From: Trachythela sp. YZ-2020
Lineage: Eukaryota; Cnidaria; Anthozoa; Malacalcyonacea; Clavulariidae
DNA: 64,000 nt
Assembly (NCBI GenBank): GCA_016169945.1
Contig: JADLSH010000162.1
Coordinates: forward strand, 434,001 to 498,000
Reading direction: 5' to 3'
The notes beneath the pieces were generated by a model that had not been told where the DNA came from, made no database searches, and saw nothing but the letters and a program-made list of their open reading frames with translations. The position numbers were made by a program, and so were the translations under genes. Position 1 is the first letter of the stretch, and the number at the start of each line of letters is the position of its first letter. Of the stretch, positions 28,201 to 38,669 are shown in pieces.

Positions 28201-31200
28201 AACACATCTTGTTGACAAAATGTGAGATTGCTTGCTGCAGAAGATTACACATCCCCCATTACACACGCAAAAATCTCACATCTTGTAACAAGTCTGCCAA
28301 CAAGCCGTCAACAAGTTGTCTTCGCACTGCTTGTCCCAAGTTGTCAACAAGTATGGAACAACTTGTTAACAAATTGTAACAAGCTTGATGGCATTATCAG
28401 ACTTGTTACAAGGTTGTTCCAACAAGTCCGTTACATGCTTGATATAACAATATTGTTACAACCTTGAGTTGTCAACCTTGTAACATTCTTGTTGTATCAT
28501 GGCTGTGACAGACCTGCTAGAACAACCTTGTAACAAGTCTGAGAATGCCATCAAGCTTGTTACAAGTTGTTAACAGCTTGTTCCAAACTTGTTACAACAA
28601 CTGGGAACAAGCAGTGCGAAGACAACTTGTTGACAGCTTGTGAACAGATTTGTAACAACTTGTGTGCGGACTTTAAATAAGGAATCAAATAGAATAGTTA
28701 AAAATTAATGAAACAAAATAATAAAGATATAATTAAGAAAGTCTTGCGAAATTTGTTTAGAGTGCAGACACAAAAATCATGCTGCTTGGAAGGTTTATTG
28801 AACGAATTCAAGAGCAGTCAAATCCTGAGAAAATTGAAGTGATGTTTGGTTTAATACAAAGAATGATTGATGATAATATTGTCAAAGCAAGGTACGGACG
28901 TTGAAAGCATTTCTGTTATAGAACATGGAATGACAGAGAGCTAGGACCCATCTGTTCATTTTCGTAATCGATTCATCGTTATCAACAATCGATTAATCGT
29001 ATTACAACTATTTCAATTAATGTTTTCATAAACAATAGTCAAACAGCGGTGTAACTTAACGCTTGCCCGGGCCAAGTGAAAATCATTACGGGCAGGTAGA
29101 AGTCTCTTCTTGGTTGCCTGATCGGGCAAGTTGCTTTCTATTTCAGCTTTGCCAGAAGAAGCTGGCCATCTCTAGGCTATTATCCCCCAATACAGTATTA
29201 AATGAGTAAAATATGAAAGAAATGAACATGACTCGACGGACATTGTCCGACCATTGTACGACGGACTTTGTGCGTCGACTTAAATTCAACTTCAGTTCTT
29301 AAGGAAAATAAGAGAATGATGATTGGTGTAAATTGGTGTACTATGCAAATCGTAGTTATCCATCAACATATGCGTACTGCAATCATTTGCTTCAAATTTT
29401 GTTATTATGTGAACCAAAGCCAGACCTAATGGCAAGTGCATTTTATTCAGGGCAACCATTTTTCATGTCCTACGATGGCAACCTGATCGCAAGTGGTCAA
29501 AAAAGTTAAGTTACACCACTGTCAGATGTGCAATCTAAGCGCAAAGAGTACAATGAGAATTAGATCTTTTATAGGCTAAAATGTATTTGTAAATCCAATT
29601 TACCGATACGATAAATTCCGATACGATATGTGGGCTTATCGGCCGATATATCGGTAGGTACCGATATCGGTCAAAAAGTTAGGGCAAACGTATTAAGCTC
29701 CCTACAAACGAGCAAGATTTCGTAACAAGTTAACTTCCCCATATGTGTGCTTAACAAGTTTTTCTGGACAGATTTTCCATGACAAGTTTTGCTTGCTCGT
29801 GTGCATCGAATGTTTAAACATTATATCTATCAGGGGCTATCTGCTAAATGGAATTGATTACGAACTAAACCTGCACGATAATTCTATTGTTAGAACCAAA
29901 TGCGTCTGTAGTAATGTCACTCGTTTTTCTTGATTAACGATGGAAGTGTATAAATATAATAAGAAAAAACAACTGGAAAAGCAAGCATTTTAAATATCGG
30001 AATAGCCGATATATGCCGATATTCACAGATCCATGATATGCCACCCAAATTGCTGGTTATATAGCATGACCTAATATCCTTGCGAGACTGCACAAGCTGA
30101 ATAGAATTTGAAAAGTGATCTTGTCAACAAGATGTGTTCGCAACAGACTTGTAGCAAGCTTGTCAACAAGTTGTAACAATGCTGTTATTTTATCAAGTTG
30201 CTACAAGGTTGTCACTCGCAACTTGTTAACAAGTTGTTGAATGGCATGACGATAACAAGTTGTTGGAACAACTTGTAACAAGTCTGTTGAGTCAACAACC
30301 TTGTAGCAAGTTGTCAACAAGCCGATGACAACTTGTCAACAAGCTGGGAACAAGCAATGCGAACACATCCTGATAACAAGTTGTTGAAACAGCATACGCT
30401 CTCCTCATATGACTCGAACTTGTCTGCCCTAACTATGCCTTAACTATACGTCAAACCTATTTTTCTTATCTCACAGAATGATCTGTGAAGCTATAATGAA
30501 GTCTGGAAAATTGAATTTTCGAAACGAGTCATCCTGGAGTCAAAGTTTCGAATTTGTTTATACGTTGTTGCTTTCTATCGATTACAAGGTAAAGTTGACT
30601 GACATTATTTAACAATTATTTGCCGAAGGCACGGTGAATATCGGTAAAATAAAAAATGCACATTTCAAAAATATTTTAATTGCATATTTACGATAAAAGC
30701 GGCTTAAAAACGCTTTAGGTGATTATACGGCGTATTAATCCGAGGTAGCGCAACCAATCAGCGTTGAGAATTTTCGATAATCACCTATGTAATTTTACTA
30801 ATACAATTGTTGGACGAGGTTGAGCAGAATATCGTGATTTTTCAGTGGCGATTTTTCAGTGGCAGAAACAAACATTCGAAGTCAGGTTTCAAAAGCAAGC
30901 TGAACTCCCCCCCCCCCCTCCCCTATTAACGGTCCCCTAATAACATACTGAATGTATTTTTCCATTTTCGTCAAAGGGGTGTCGCGATATATTTACATTG
31001 GTTTTAGAGAAGTCAAAAGATATCCCAAATGTTATATCTCAGCCAGTGTCACCTCAGATCGAAGCTATATTAAAGGTATAACGCAAGCTTGCTATTAACC
31101 CACTGATCTGAAAATGATACTGGATTTAGTATCTATTGTGTTAAACACTGATCTCAAAACAAGGACTGGATAGAGCGTCCTATTGAATTCAATGAGCCAA

Positions 31201-31925
31201 TTTTGAAGACAAAATATTTTTAATCAGATTTCAGATTTTTAAATCTGTCAAATTCTTGAGTAGTCAGATCGGTAGCTGTTTAAATTAGTTATACTATGAA
31301 GCAAGTATATTTTCCTATGTAACTTATGTATCTTTTCCTAGATCGTTTTAAACACCACATAATGAGGCTTATGGCGGCCATATTGGCGTGACCTCATTAG
31401 CTATTCACCGGTAAATTTAGGAAGAAAGAGGCCACTGATGATGAATTATTATCTATACAATATTTGTCCTTTCCCACCAATAACTAGAAACTTATAGAAG
31501 CTCTTCAAACATGTCCCCAACACCACAGTAGATTTGTGGTGGTCACACCAATATGGTCGCCATTGGCTTCATTTATGCATAGCAGATGCACTATCCAGTC
31601 CTTGTTTTCAGATCAGTGGTATTATCCCCATGTTTTCATGTTGTCTTCTTTTCCTTATCATTAAAGGTACGTTCACACACAGCGATTTGTCGGGCCGATT
31701 TCAGATGCACGTTAATGATATTTGAAAAATACGTGGCAAACGTCATATCTGGCGACATCATCAACTCAAAATATTCGTCATTAACATTCAGCAAAACCTA
31801 AAATCGGCCCGACAAATCGCTGTGTGTGAACGTACCTTAATATAGGCGTCTTTTTGTTGCAGGTTATTCGTCTTATACTGGATAGAAATGCTTGTCTTCT
31901 GCCTGCGTACTTTTGTATTAACGAG
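25225..31925 (+). CDS. MED23: MED23 Mediator subunit, first seven coding exons (partial)
   Basis: This is the N-terminal ~200 residues of the Mediator tail/middle-linking subunit MED23, which relays activator signals to RNA polymerase II in the nucleus. Exons: 25225-25272, 26054-26085, 27517-27631, 28761-28891, 30477-30588, 30977-31075, 31863-31925. All are GT-AG and phase-consistent. Matching landmarks are FLGSFKDFW (human CLGAFRQFW), IDYKGCRDIFTLVLEK (human VDYKGVRDLLKVILEK) and LILDRNACLLPAYF (nearly identical in human). Exons 1 and 2 are short and rest on splice sites, phase and the correct spacing. Full-length MED23 has over 1,300 residues. The next expected segment (after AYFCINE) is not seen before 64000, where an antisense gene array occupies the space. 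Confidence 0.9.
26054..26085 (+). CDS. MED23: MED23 exon 2
   Basis: 32 bases (ten codons and two bases), from TTTTTGTAG to CAAG|GTAACA, encoding KINEFQLVFS. Joined to the next exon it gives the same spacing to the FLGSF motif as in human MED23. Confidence 0.7.
26104..26210 (+). repeat. TATCTCAAAC inverted dispersed repeat, copy 1
   Basis: CTGCTATCTCAAACTGCCAA is mirrored by GTTTGAGATAGCAG, followed by GAGATAACC. The same arrangement recurs at 26572-26665, and more degenerate words (GTTTGAGATAACCGAG, TTCGAGATAGC) appear at 26935-27070. It starts 19 bases after MED23 exon 2. Confidence 0.6.
26572..26665 (+). repeat. TATCTCAAAC inverted dispersed repeat, copy 2
   Basis: It parallels 26104-26210, with CCGTTATCTCAAACAGCCAA and GTTCGAGATGGCGG, then TTCGAGATAACCGAATC. 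Confidence 0.6.
27517..27631 (+). CDS. MED23: MED23 exon 3
   Basis: 115 bases, from TTTTCAG to GTG|GTAAAT. It encodes FIARDQVKEKEKDEKFLGSF and KDFWKSINSFLE, matching the EDEKTKLISCLGAFRQFW region of human MED23. Confidence 0.88.
27765..27929. mobile_element. MITE with YTAA duplication, copy 1
   Basis: The ends AGGTACGTTCACGCACAGCG and CGCGTGAACGTACC are inverted. CTAA flanks both sides (27761-27764, 27930-27933). The interior carries TGTCGGGCCGATTT and its complement. The empty site is visible in a related repeat at about 2816-2850. Confidence 0.8.
27955..28232 (-). repeat. TTGT-palindrome repeat, copy 6 (inverted)
   Basis: A complete reverse-orientation unit from ACTTGTTATCAGGATGTG to GACAAAATGTGAGATTG, in MED23 intron 3. 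Confidence 0.8.
28262..28670 (+). repeat. TTGT-palindrome repeat, divergent copy 7
   Basis: It shares the opening AAAAATCTCACATCTTGT but follows a different order, with CTTGATGGCATTATCAGACT and its inverted counterpart (TCTGAGAATGCCATCAAG). It is a subfamily with a large central palindrome. Confidence 0.7.
28761..28891 (+). CDS. MED23: MED23 exon 4
   Basis: 131 bases ending in phase 2, from TGTTTAG to CAAG|GTACGG. It encodes a helical stretch (IMLLGRFIERIQEQ, EVMFGLIQRMIDDNIVKAR) aligning with the IVKFI...FLYDCLAMAVETGLLPPR part of human MED23. Confidence 0.88.
29044..29521. mobile_element. hAT-like MITE, ends only
   Basis: The ends CAGCGGTGTAACTTAAC and GTTAAGTTACACCACTG are inverted, of the CAGNG type seen in hAT elements. 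No target duplication is visible. The interior has no coding frame. Confidence 0.6.
29590..30035. repeat. CCGATA-rich repeat remnant
   Basis: Clusters of CCGATA/TATCGG words occur at 29600-29680 and again at 29995-30030. They look like the ends of one decayed DNA transposon with unrelated AT-rich sequence between. Confidence 0.4.
30118..30400 (+). repeat. TTGT-palindrome repeat, copy 8
   Basis: Forward orientation, starting ATCTTGTCAACAAGATGTG and ending AACAGCATACGC. It lies just before MED23 exon 5. Confidence 0.8.
30477..30588 (+). CDS. MED23: MED23 exon 5
   Basis: 112 bases from TCTCACAG to AAG|GTAAAG. It encodes MICEAIMKSGKLNF, then SQSFEFVYTLLLSIDYK, aligning with LVCESLINSDTLEW and the GGVDYKG segment in human. 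Confidence 0.92.
30977..31075 (+). CDS. MED23: MED23 exon 6
   Basis: 33 codons, phase 0, from GTCAAAG to AAG|GTATAA. GCRDIFTLVLEKSKDIPNVI matches GVRDLLKVILEKILTIPNTV in human. Confidence 0.93.
31146..31618. mobile_element. CACTGATCTGAAAAC MITE, full copy 3 (inverted)
   Basis: About 470 bp with ends CACTGATCTCAAAACAAGGA and CCTTGTTTTCAGATCAGTG, and internal features in reverse order to 18552-19051. An extra end fragment lies at 31100-31145. Confidence 0.8.
31665..31836. mobile_element. MITE with YTAA duplication, copy 2
   Basis: Same family as 27765-27929 but with the interior inverted. TTAA flanks both sides (31661-31664, 31837-31840). It ends 26 bases before MED23 exon 7. Confidence 0.8.
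31863..31925 (+). CDS. MED23: MED23 exon 7
   Basis: 21 codons, phase 0, from TTGTTGCAG to GAG|GTAAGC. VIRLILDRNACLLPAYFCIN is nearly the human VIAYILERNACLLPAYFAVT. It is the last recognisable MED23 exon in the window. Confidence 0.95.
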
Positions 31926-32484
31926 GTAAGCATTAATCTATTATGCAGGGTTTATAAAAAAATGTAATCGAACTTTGGCATGCTGTCGCGCGCACAATAT
32001 TTAGTTTATAGATTTACCTTTTTCACACAAATAATGATCAGGCTTTTAGCTGTCAACTGACACCTTTTTTGTATCAATGCGATCAATAACGGCCAAATAC
32101 GATCCGATGGAAAACGAGTGGTCGTGATCACATTTTTGCACCTTTGGCAATTAAACGTCCTTCGACTTTTCCGGCCGTTTCCACCATTTTCCGAATCATG
32201 GTCGCCCTTTTTGTGAAACGTTGAGCGTTGCCAGTTTAGTCTGTAAACTTCCTGTTTCGCAAAATGTTTTAACCACCGAATTTCTTTGCTAAATCACGAT
32301 TTGAACCTTCTTTAAACTTTCCAAGACTTGATAAATAGCCGATGGGTTACGCTATCTTAAATTTAAATCCGAAATGAGAATAAGTTGAACAGGCAGACAA
32401 TTGCTTTGCACTCGACTGTCAATGTTCTATTTAATTATTAACGTTCGTTTTGTTAGTTTAAGCCAGAACTTATAATCCAGACTA
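31926..32484. other. Sequence after the last seen MED23 exon
   Basis: Unique AT-rich sequence with no exon that continues MED23 and no repeat from the families above. It ends where the tandem array's spacer sequence begins. Confidence 0.5.
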
Positions 32485-33073
32485 AACCGGGTTTGTTTTC
32501 GTAGTGTAAATCGGGCAAAAAGTATGAGCAATCTACTTCAGGATGTGAAGCAACCAAAAGGTAAACTTGAAGTAAGCAAGTTAGTAAATTAGAAAGACGA
32601 TTGATAGTAATACTGACTCAGTCAATAAATATAGATTTCTAAGTCTAAAGATCGGTAATTGTTTGAACTTTGAAGCGCGATTTCTTTCTTAGCTAAGCCT
32701 AAGATACGATATCATAAGATACGATATCAAGCAAACTTAATAAAACAAACGTCATGGCACTATATTCTATAACTTCGACAATGCGTGTTTTGTCATTGCG
32801 ACAAACAAATTTTCATTTTGGTTAAAGTTCATCATCATATTGTAAGGACTGGTTAAATTTAGAAAACAGGCACAAAGCACGCTTTCCATTGACATGGTCA
32901 GACCAGTCAGAACAGAATTCCTCTTTCTTATTTGATGGAATGATCTGGGCTAAATTGACCCGATCAGACCAGTCTCAAAACCCAAAGTTTTGTATTCCAT
33001 TGAACAATTCAAATGATCAATCTGACCGATCTGACTGTGTTAATATGGAAAGTGCCCAAAATCTTTAATTTGA

Positions 33074-34050
33074 TTATTCATTGATAATACGTATTTTGTC
33101 ATTTGCACCATGCAAATTTACATTCAGTCTCCAGGTTTTGGACTGGGGTATATCGATGTGAAATTGATGACCAGTGGGCAAATGTAGTGACAGCTTGGCT
33201 GCATCGCAATCACAGACTAATTCAACCGTGTCACCTTGTTTAGTCAGATTTTGTAAAGTATTGTCATTTGTACGTGACCCATCTTTCCAAGCTCCTTGAC
33301 ACCATTGGACCCGAGTGACCATCCATATGAACCAGGCCATCCATATGAATTGTTATCCGATGGTACAACATCCCCTTTCACTATGCCAACAAACATCCAA
33401 TAATTATTTTGAAACGACTCCAACTTCAACTTGAGATTCACAATCCCTTGTTGATAAATATTTTCGCCAAGAACATATTTATGCCTCTGAGTTGCATCAT
33501 GAACTGCGACTTTCCCGTCTTCCTCCAGAGTGACTCCTTGGTTGTGCAAATTGAATTTCTCGTCAGGCACAATCTCAGTGGGGACGATTTCATCGCTCAA
33601 GCCAAGATACTTCACCAAACTATCAAAATTTTCCACATGATCTTCGGGAACTTTCGGTAATGGTGGGGGATTCTCTGGAGTCGCAATTTTCTTTGCTCTT
33701 AAATAATCCAAAATATAAACAAAATATTGTGGATTAAAATCAAAGAATACGGCGCCATCTTGATCTCGCTCGAGACCGTCTTCCCAACGTCCACTAAACA
33801 TGGAGGCGAGTAAGGAGTCTTCCACTTGACAGAGAGTTGATCTTTTGGTTGTAAATTTTTGTCCTCCAACGTTTAGATGTATTATATCATCGTCGCTGAC
33901 CACGACGGCTTGCATTCTTTGCTTTTCTGCGTTATACGCTTGTACTTCCGCTTTCATTTTAGCTCGCTCGGCTTCGATAATTTCATTAAATTCCTGCTTG
34001 AATCGCTTCACCAACTCATCGAATTTCGTCAATAAATCTTCGCTGCTCAT
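33074..34050 (-). pseudogene. BTB/SPRY-like gene 1, one-base frameshift
   Basis: 977 bases, one fewer than the 978 of the standard intact copies. The N-terminal coil, BTB and first part of the SPRY-like domain are intact. Near 33293 one C is missing from a CC pair (CTTGACACC where sisters have CTTGACCACC), after SLGSNG. The remaining ~85 residues continue in another frame to the usual end (…HGANDKIRIINE). It may be a real null allele or a base-calling error. Variable sites: 188-191 QRHK, 214-217 QNNY, 237 G, 245 S, 314-316 HGA (numbering of the copy at 47183-48160). It is the left-most unit, closest to MED23. Confidence 0.85.
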
Positions 34051-35808
34051 TTTATCACGCTCTAAATCAGGCTTGGAAAGATTTTCGGTTTAGTAAGAGA
34101 CGGCAACACAGCTTACGAAATAACTAGTCAAGCTTGTCTTCGTAGTAAAAGCACTCTATTCCGGGAAGCTGATATTGTGAAATCTGCTTTCTCTTTATTA
34201 TGCAAATGTTGTCATCTGATTGGAGACAAATAGCCATGACCATGGTTTCATGTTTCATTATGAAAACTAGCAAGATATTATGCTGAATATTTTACGGACC
34301 TTTGACCTGAGCTAGTGTCTAGTGGTATTCAACGAAAGCCTGATTTACACTACGAAAAGTAACCTGGGTTCAACCAAGGTTAACTTTAACCCAGGTTAGT
34401 TTTTTGAAGTTTAAAAATGTCTTACCTTGGTTTGATCGGGGTTAGTTTGAACTCTATTGCAGAACCTAGCACTAGCTCAGACTAACTCGCGGGGTCGAAC
34501 CCAGGTTAGTTTTCGTAATTTAAATCGGGCAAAAAGTATGAGCAAAATACTTCAGGATGTGAGGCAACCAAAAGGTAAACTTGAAGTAAGCAAGTTAGTA
34601 AATTCGAGAGACGATTGATAGTAATACTGATTCGGTCAATAAATATAGATTTCTAAGTCTAAAGATCGGTAATTGCTTGAAGCGCGATTTCTTTCTTAGC
34701 TAAGCCTAAGATACGATATCATAAATATCGAGTACTTTTAAATATCCACGCTGCAACGATTGGCTCAGAATATATTGCGCTTTTAAAATATACAACAATT
34801 TTAAAGAACAGTACACGGCTTTGCGCAAAGCAATAAGTTTGTGTGCGCTTTCAATGAGATAAAGTGAAACACGAATACATGAGAATTAACGCATTTTACC
34901 CTCGACTACTCGACACTCGACGATTACCTAAACTTTTATTGCCACTGTCTGTCACTGAAATATCTCACAGTCAGAGTCTTAGCCAGGATTAGCAATCTAC
35001 CCGTCAAAAAGTGTGCACTAGGTAACCCCCCTCCCCGAAAAAAAATGTTTTCCTTGGTTGTTGAATGTTGATATGTTGGGGGAAAATTTAAGCTTGTGCG
35101 GTTGTACTAACTGCTAAAGATGAAATACTGGAGTTTTGTTTTTAAGTATTTTAGTATATTTCTGCTCGTCCACATTCAAAAATACCCGCCCAAAAGATGG
35201 GTGGACGGACCTCTGGCTAAGCCCATGCTCACAGTATCACGCTGGCTCCCACAGGGATAAATGTACTGCAATATTTTATAAGACGATCGCAAGCTTGTGT
35301 TTATAAACTACGGTGTGTTTTTAATACAAACATTTTATTTAACATCAATTTGAAAAACTTTACTACTTATGAAAACTATCACGATATTTTACTGGTATAT
35401 AAATGAAAATATTTTATCCATATATTTGTTATTACTTGATTCCTAATTACTACATGCTCAAACAAACCTAACGAACAAACAAACAAACGTCATGGCACTA
35501 TATTCTATAACTTCGATAATGCGTGTTTTGTCATTTGCGACAAACAAATTTACATTTTGGTTAAAGTTCATTATCATATTGTAAGGACTGGTTATATTTA
35601 CAAAACAGGCACAAAGCACGCTTTCCATTGACATGGTCAGACCAGTCAGAACAGAAATTTTTGTTCATATTTGATGGAATGATCTGGGCCAAATTGATCC
35701 GATCAGACCAGTCTCAAATCCCAAAGTTTTGTATTCCATTGAACAATTTGATCAATCTGACCGATCTGACTGTGTTAATATGGAAAGTGCCCAAAATCTT
35801 TAATTTGA
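34051..35808 (-). other. Array spacer 1 (typical layout)
   Basis: From gene 1 upward: promoter module, an AACCTGGGTTC MITE (34343-34525), about 450 bp of AT-rich unique-to-array sequence, a hAT MITE (34972-35227), then the 3' flank of gene 2. No other gene is visible. The same order holds in the other long spacers. Confidence 0.7.
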
Positions 35809-36792
35809 TTATTCATTGATAATACGTATTTTGTCATTTGCACCATGCAAATTTACATTCAGTCTCCAGGTTTTGGACTTGGGTATATCGATGTGAAATT
35901 GATGACCAGTGGGCAAATGTAGTGACAGCTTGGCTGCATCACAATCACAGACTAACTCAACCGTGTCACCTTGTTTAGTCAGATTTTGTAAAATATTGTT
36001 CTTCGTAAGTGACCCATCTTTCCAAGCTCCTTGATTACCATTGGACCCGAGTGCCCATCCATATGAACCAGGCCATTTATATGAATTGTTATCCGGTGGT
36101 ACAACATCCCCTTTCACTATGCCAACAAACATCCAATTATTATTTTGAAACGACTCCAACTTCAACTTGAGATTCACAATCCCTTCTTGGTAAATATTTT
36201 CACCAAGAACATATTGATGCCCCTCAGTTGCATCATGAACTGCGACTTTTCCGTCTTCCTCAAGAGTGACTCCTCCGCTGTGCAAATTAAATTTCTCGTC
36301 AGGCACAATCTCAGTGGGGACGATTTCATCACTCAAGCCAAGATACTGGACCAAACTATCAAAATTTTCCACATGATCTTCGGGGACTTTCGGTAATGGT
36401 GGGGGATTCTCTGGAGTCGCAATTTTCTTTGCTCTTAAATAATCCAAAATAAAAACAAAATATTGTGGATTAAAATCAAAGAATACGGCGCCATCTTGAT
36501 CTCGCTCGAGACTGTCTTCCCAACGTCCACTAAACATGGAGGCGAGTAAGGAGTCTTCCACTTGACAGAGAGTAGATCTTTTGGTTGTAAATTTTTGTCC
36601 TCCAACGTTTAGATGTATTATATCATCGTCGCTGACCACGACGGCTTGCATCCTTTGCTTTTCTGCGTTATACGCTTCCACTTCCACTTCCGCCTTCATT
36701 TTAGCTCGCTCGGCTTCGATAATTTCATTAAATTCCTGCTTGAATCGCTTCACCAACTCATCGAATTTCGTCAATAAATCTTCGCTGCTCAT
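35809..36792 (-). CDS. BTB/SPRY-like protein, gene 2 (327 aa)
   Basis: Likely an intracellular adaptor. The BTB/T1 domain (about 56-122: HLNVGGQKF start, FDFNPQYFVFILDYLR end) is of the KCTD type, which in other animals oligomerises and often recruits Cullin-3 ubiquitin ligase. An N-terminal amphipathic coil (5-48) precedes it. The C-terminal ~150 residues look like a SPRY/B30.2-type beta sandwich (SYGWALGSNG, QGDTVELVCDCDAAKLSL, KTWRLNVNL). That assignment is by pattern only. There is no signal peptide, membrane span or intron. The coil has two extra residues (EVEVEAY). Variable sites: EGHQ, QNNN, K, A, NQGAW, LTKNN, HGA. Confidence 0.9.
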   Translation of the reverse strand: MSSEDLLTKFDELVKRFKQEFNEIIEAERAKMKAEVEVEAYNAEKQRMQAVVVSDDDIIHLNVGGQKFTTKRSTLCQVEDSLLASMFSGRWEDSLERDQDGAVFFDFNPQYFVFILDYLRAKKIATPENPPPLPKVPEDHVENFDSLVQYLGLSDEIVPTEIVPDEKFNLHSGGVTLEEDGKVAVHDATEGHQYVLGENIYQEGIVNLKLKLESFQNNNWMFVGIVKGDVVPPDNNSYKWPGSYGWALGSNGNQGAWKDGSLTKNNILQNLTKQGDTVELVCDCDAAKLSLHLPTGHQFHIDIPKSKTWRLNVNLHGANDKIRIINE

Positions 36793-36935
36793 TTTATCAC
36801 GCTCTAAATCAGACTTGGAAAGATTTTCGGTTTAGTAAGAGACGGCAACACAGCTTACGAAATAACTAGTCAAGCTTGTCTTCGTAGTGAAAGCACTCTA
36901 TTCCGGGAAGCTGATATTGTGAAATCTGCTTTCTC

Positions 36936-36965
36936 TTTATTATGCAAATGTTGTCATCTGATTGG
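36936..36965 (-). promoter_or_regulatory. Conserved CCAAT-octamer-A/T module upstream of BTB genes
   Basis: Read on the minus strand: CCAAT (36961-36965), then an ATTTGCAT octamer (36942-36949) overlapping ATAATAAA, 144-173 bases before the ATG. The same module begins at the same distance (within 1 bp) in all units: 34194, 39794, 42502, 45367, 48304, 50060, 52673, 54435, 57556, 60303 and 63096. CCAAT plus octamer resembles compact promoters bound by NF-Y and POU factors. The function is inferred. Confidence 0.55.
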
Positions 36966-37081
36966 AGACAAATAGCCATGACCATGGTTTCATGTTTCAT
37001 TATGAAAACTAGCAAGATATTATGCTGAATATTTTACGGACCTTTGACCTGAGCTAGTGTCTGGTGGTATTCAACGAAAGC

Positions 37082-37269
37082 CTGATTTACACTACGAAAA
37101 GTAACCTGGGTTCAACCAAGGTTAACTTTAACCCAGGTTAGTTTTTGAAGTGTAAAAATGTCTTACCTTGGTTTGATCGGGGTTAGTTTGAACTCTATTG
37201 CAGAACCTAGTACCAGCTCAGACTAACTCGCGGGGTCGAACCCAGGTTAGTTTTCGTAGTGTAAATCGG
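37082..37269. mobile_element. AACCTGGGTTC MITE of array spacers
   Basis: The ends CCTGATTTACACTACGAAAA and its near-complement TTTTCGTAGTGTAAATCGGG enclose ~190 bp. A second nested inverted word (AACCTGGGTT/AACCCAGGTT) repeats three times. Copies lie at about 34343, 39943, 42651, 45516, 50209, 54588, 57704, 60450 and 63245. Short spacers (48.5 kb, 52.8 kb) keep only the left half. Confidence 0.75.
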
Positions 37270-37712
37270 GTAAAAAGTATGAGCAATCTACTTCAGGATG
37301 CGAGGCAACCAAAAGGTAAACTTGAAGTAAGCAAGTTAGTAAATTCGAGAGACGATTGATAGTAATAATGACTCGGTCAATAAATATAGATTTGTAAGTC
37401 AAAGAATCGGTAATTGTTTGAAGCGCGATTTCTTGCGTAGCTAAGCCTAAGATACGATATCATAAATATCGAGTACTTTTAAATATCCACGCTGCAACGA
37501 TTGGCTCAGAATATATTGCGCTTTTAAAATATACAACAATTTTAAAGAACAGTACACGACTTTGCGCAAAGCAATAAGATTGCGTGCGCTTTCAATGAGA
37601 TAAAGTGAAACACGAATACATGCGAATTAACGCATTTTACCCTCGACTACTCGACACTCGACGATTACCTAAACTCTTATTGCCACTGTCTGTCACTGAA
37701 ATATCTCACAGT

Positions 37713-37966
37713 CAGAGTCTTAGCCAGGATTAGCAATCTACCCGTCAAAAAGTGTGCACTAGGTAACCCCCCCTGGAAAAAAAAATGCTTTCCTTGGTTG
37801 TTGAATGTTGATATGTTAGGGGAAAATTTAAGCTTGTGCGGTTGTACTAACTGCTAAAGATGAAATACTGGAGTTTTGTTTTTAAGTATTTTAGTATATT
37901 TTTGCTCGTCCACATTCAAAAATACCCGCCCAAAAGACGGGTGGACGGGCTCTGGCTAAGCCCATG
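37713..37966. mobile_element. hAT MITE of array spacers, 8-bp duplication
   Basis: The ends CAGAGTCTTAGCCAG and CTGGCTAAGCCCATG are imperfect inverted repeats. A perfect CTCACAGT flanks both sides (37705-37712 and 37967-37974). Counterparts are at 34972-35227, 40576-40828 and 43285-43539, and in later long spacers, all with the same duplication. It was therefore inserted once before the array amplified. Confidence 0.8.
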
Positions 37967-38210
37967 CTCACAGTATCACGCTGGCTCTCACAGGGATAAA
38001 TGTACTGCAATATTTTATAAGACGATTGCAAGCTTGTGTTTATAAACTACGGTGTGTTTTTAATACAAACATTTTATTTAACATCAATTTGAAATACTTT
38101 ACTACTTATGAAAACTATCACGATATTTTACTGGTATATAAATGAAAATATTTTATCCATATATTTGTTATTACTTGATTCCTAATTACTACCTGCTCAA
38201 ACAAACCTAA

Positions 38211-38349
38211 TAAAACAAACAAACAAACAAACAAACAAACAAACAAACAAACAAACAAACAAACAAACAACAACAACAACAACAAAAAACAAAAAAACAA
38301 AAAAAAACAAAAACAAACAACAAACAAACAACAAACAAACAAACAAACG
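38211..38349. repeat. (CAAA)n microsatellite, spacer 2
   Basis: A run of AAAC/CAAA units with a CAACAA and poly-A interruption in the middle. On the minus strand it reads as a spurious LFVC repeat frame. Confidence 0.95.
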
Positions 38350-38669
38350 TCATGGCACTATATTCTATAACTTCGATAATGCATATTTTGTCATTTGCGA
38401 CAAACAAATTTAAATTTTGACTAACGTTCATTATCATATTATATAAGGACTGGTTATATTTACAAAACAGGCACAAAGCACGCTTTCCATTGACATGGTC
38501 AGACCAGTCAGAACAGAAATTTTTGTTCATATTTGATGGAATGATCTGGGCTAAATTGACCAACCAGGCCAGTCTCAAATCCCAAAGTTTTGTATTCCAT
38601 TGAACAATTTGATCATTCTGACCGATCTGACTGTGTTAATATGGAAAGTGCCCAAAGTCTTTAATTTGA

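Noticed and set aside
38118..38578. Minus-strand frames rich in CLFVCLFV repeats (also at 43730, 51285, 55665 and 61528)
   Set aside because: These are translations of the (CAAA)n microsatellites and neighbouring spacer, not genes.
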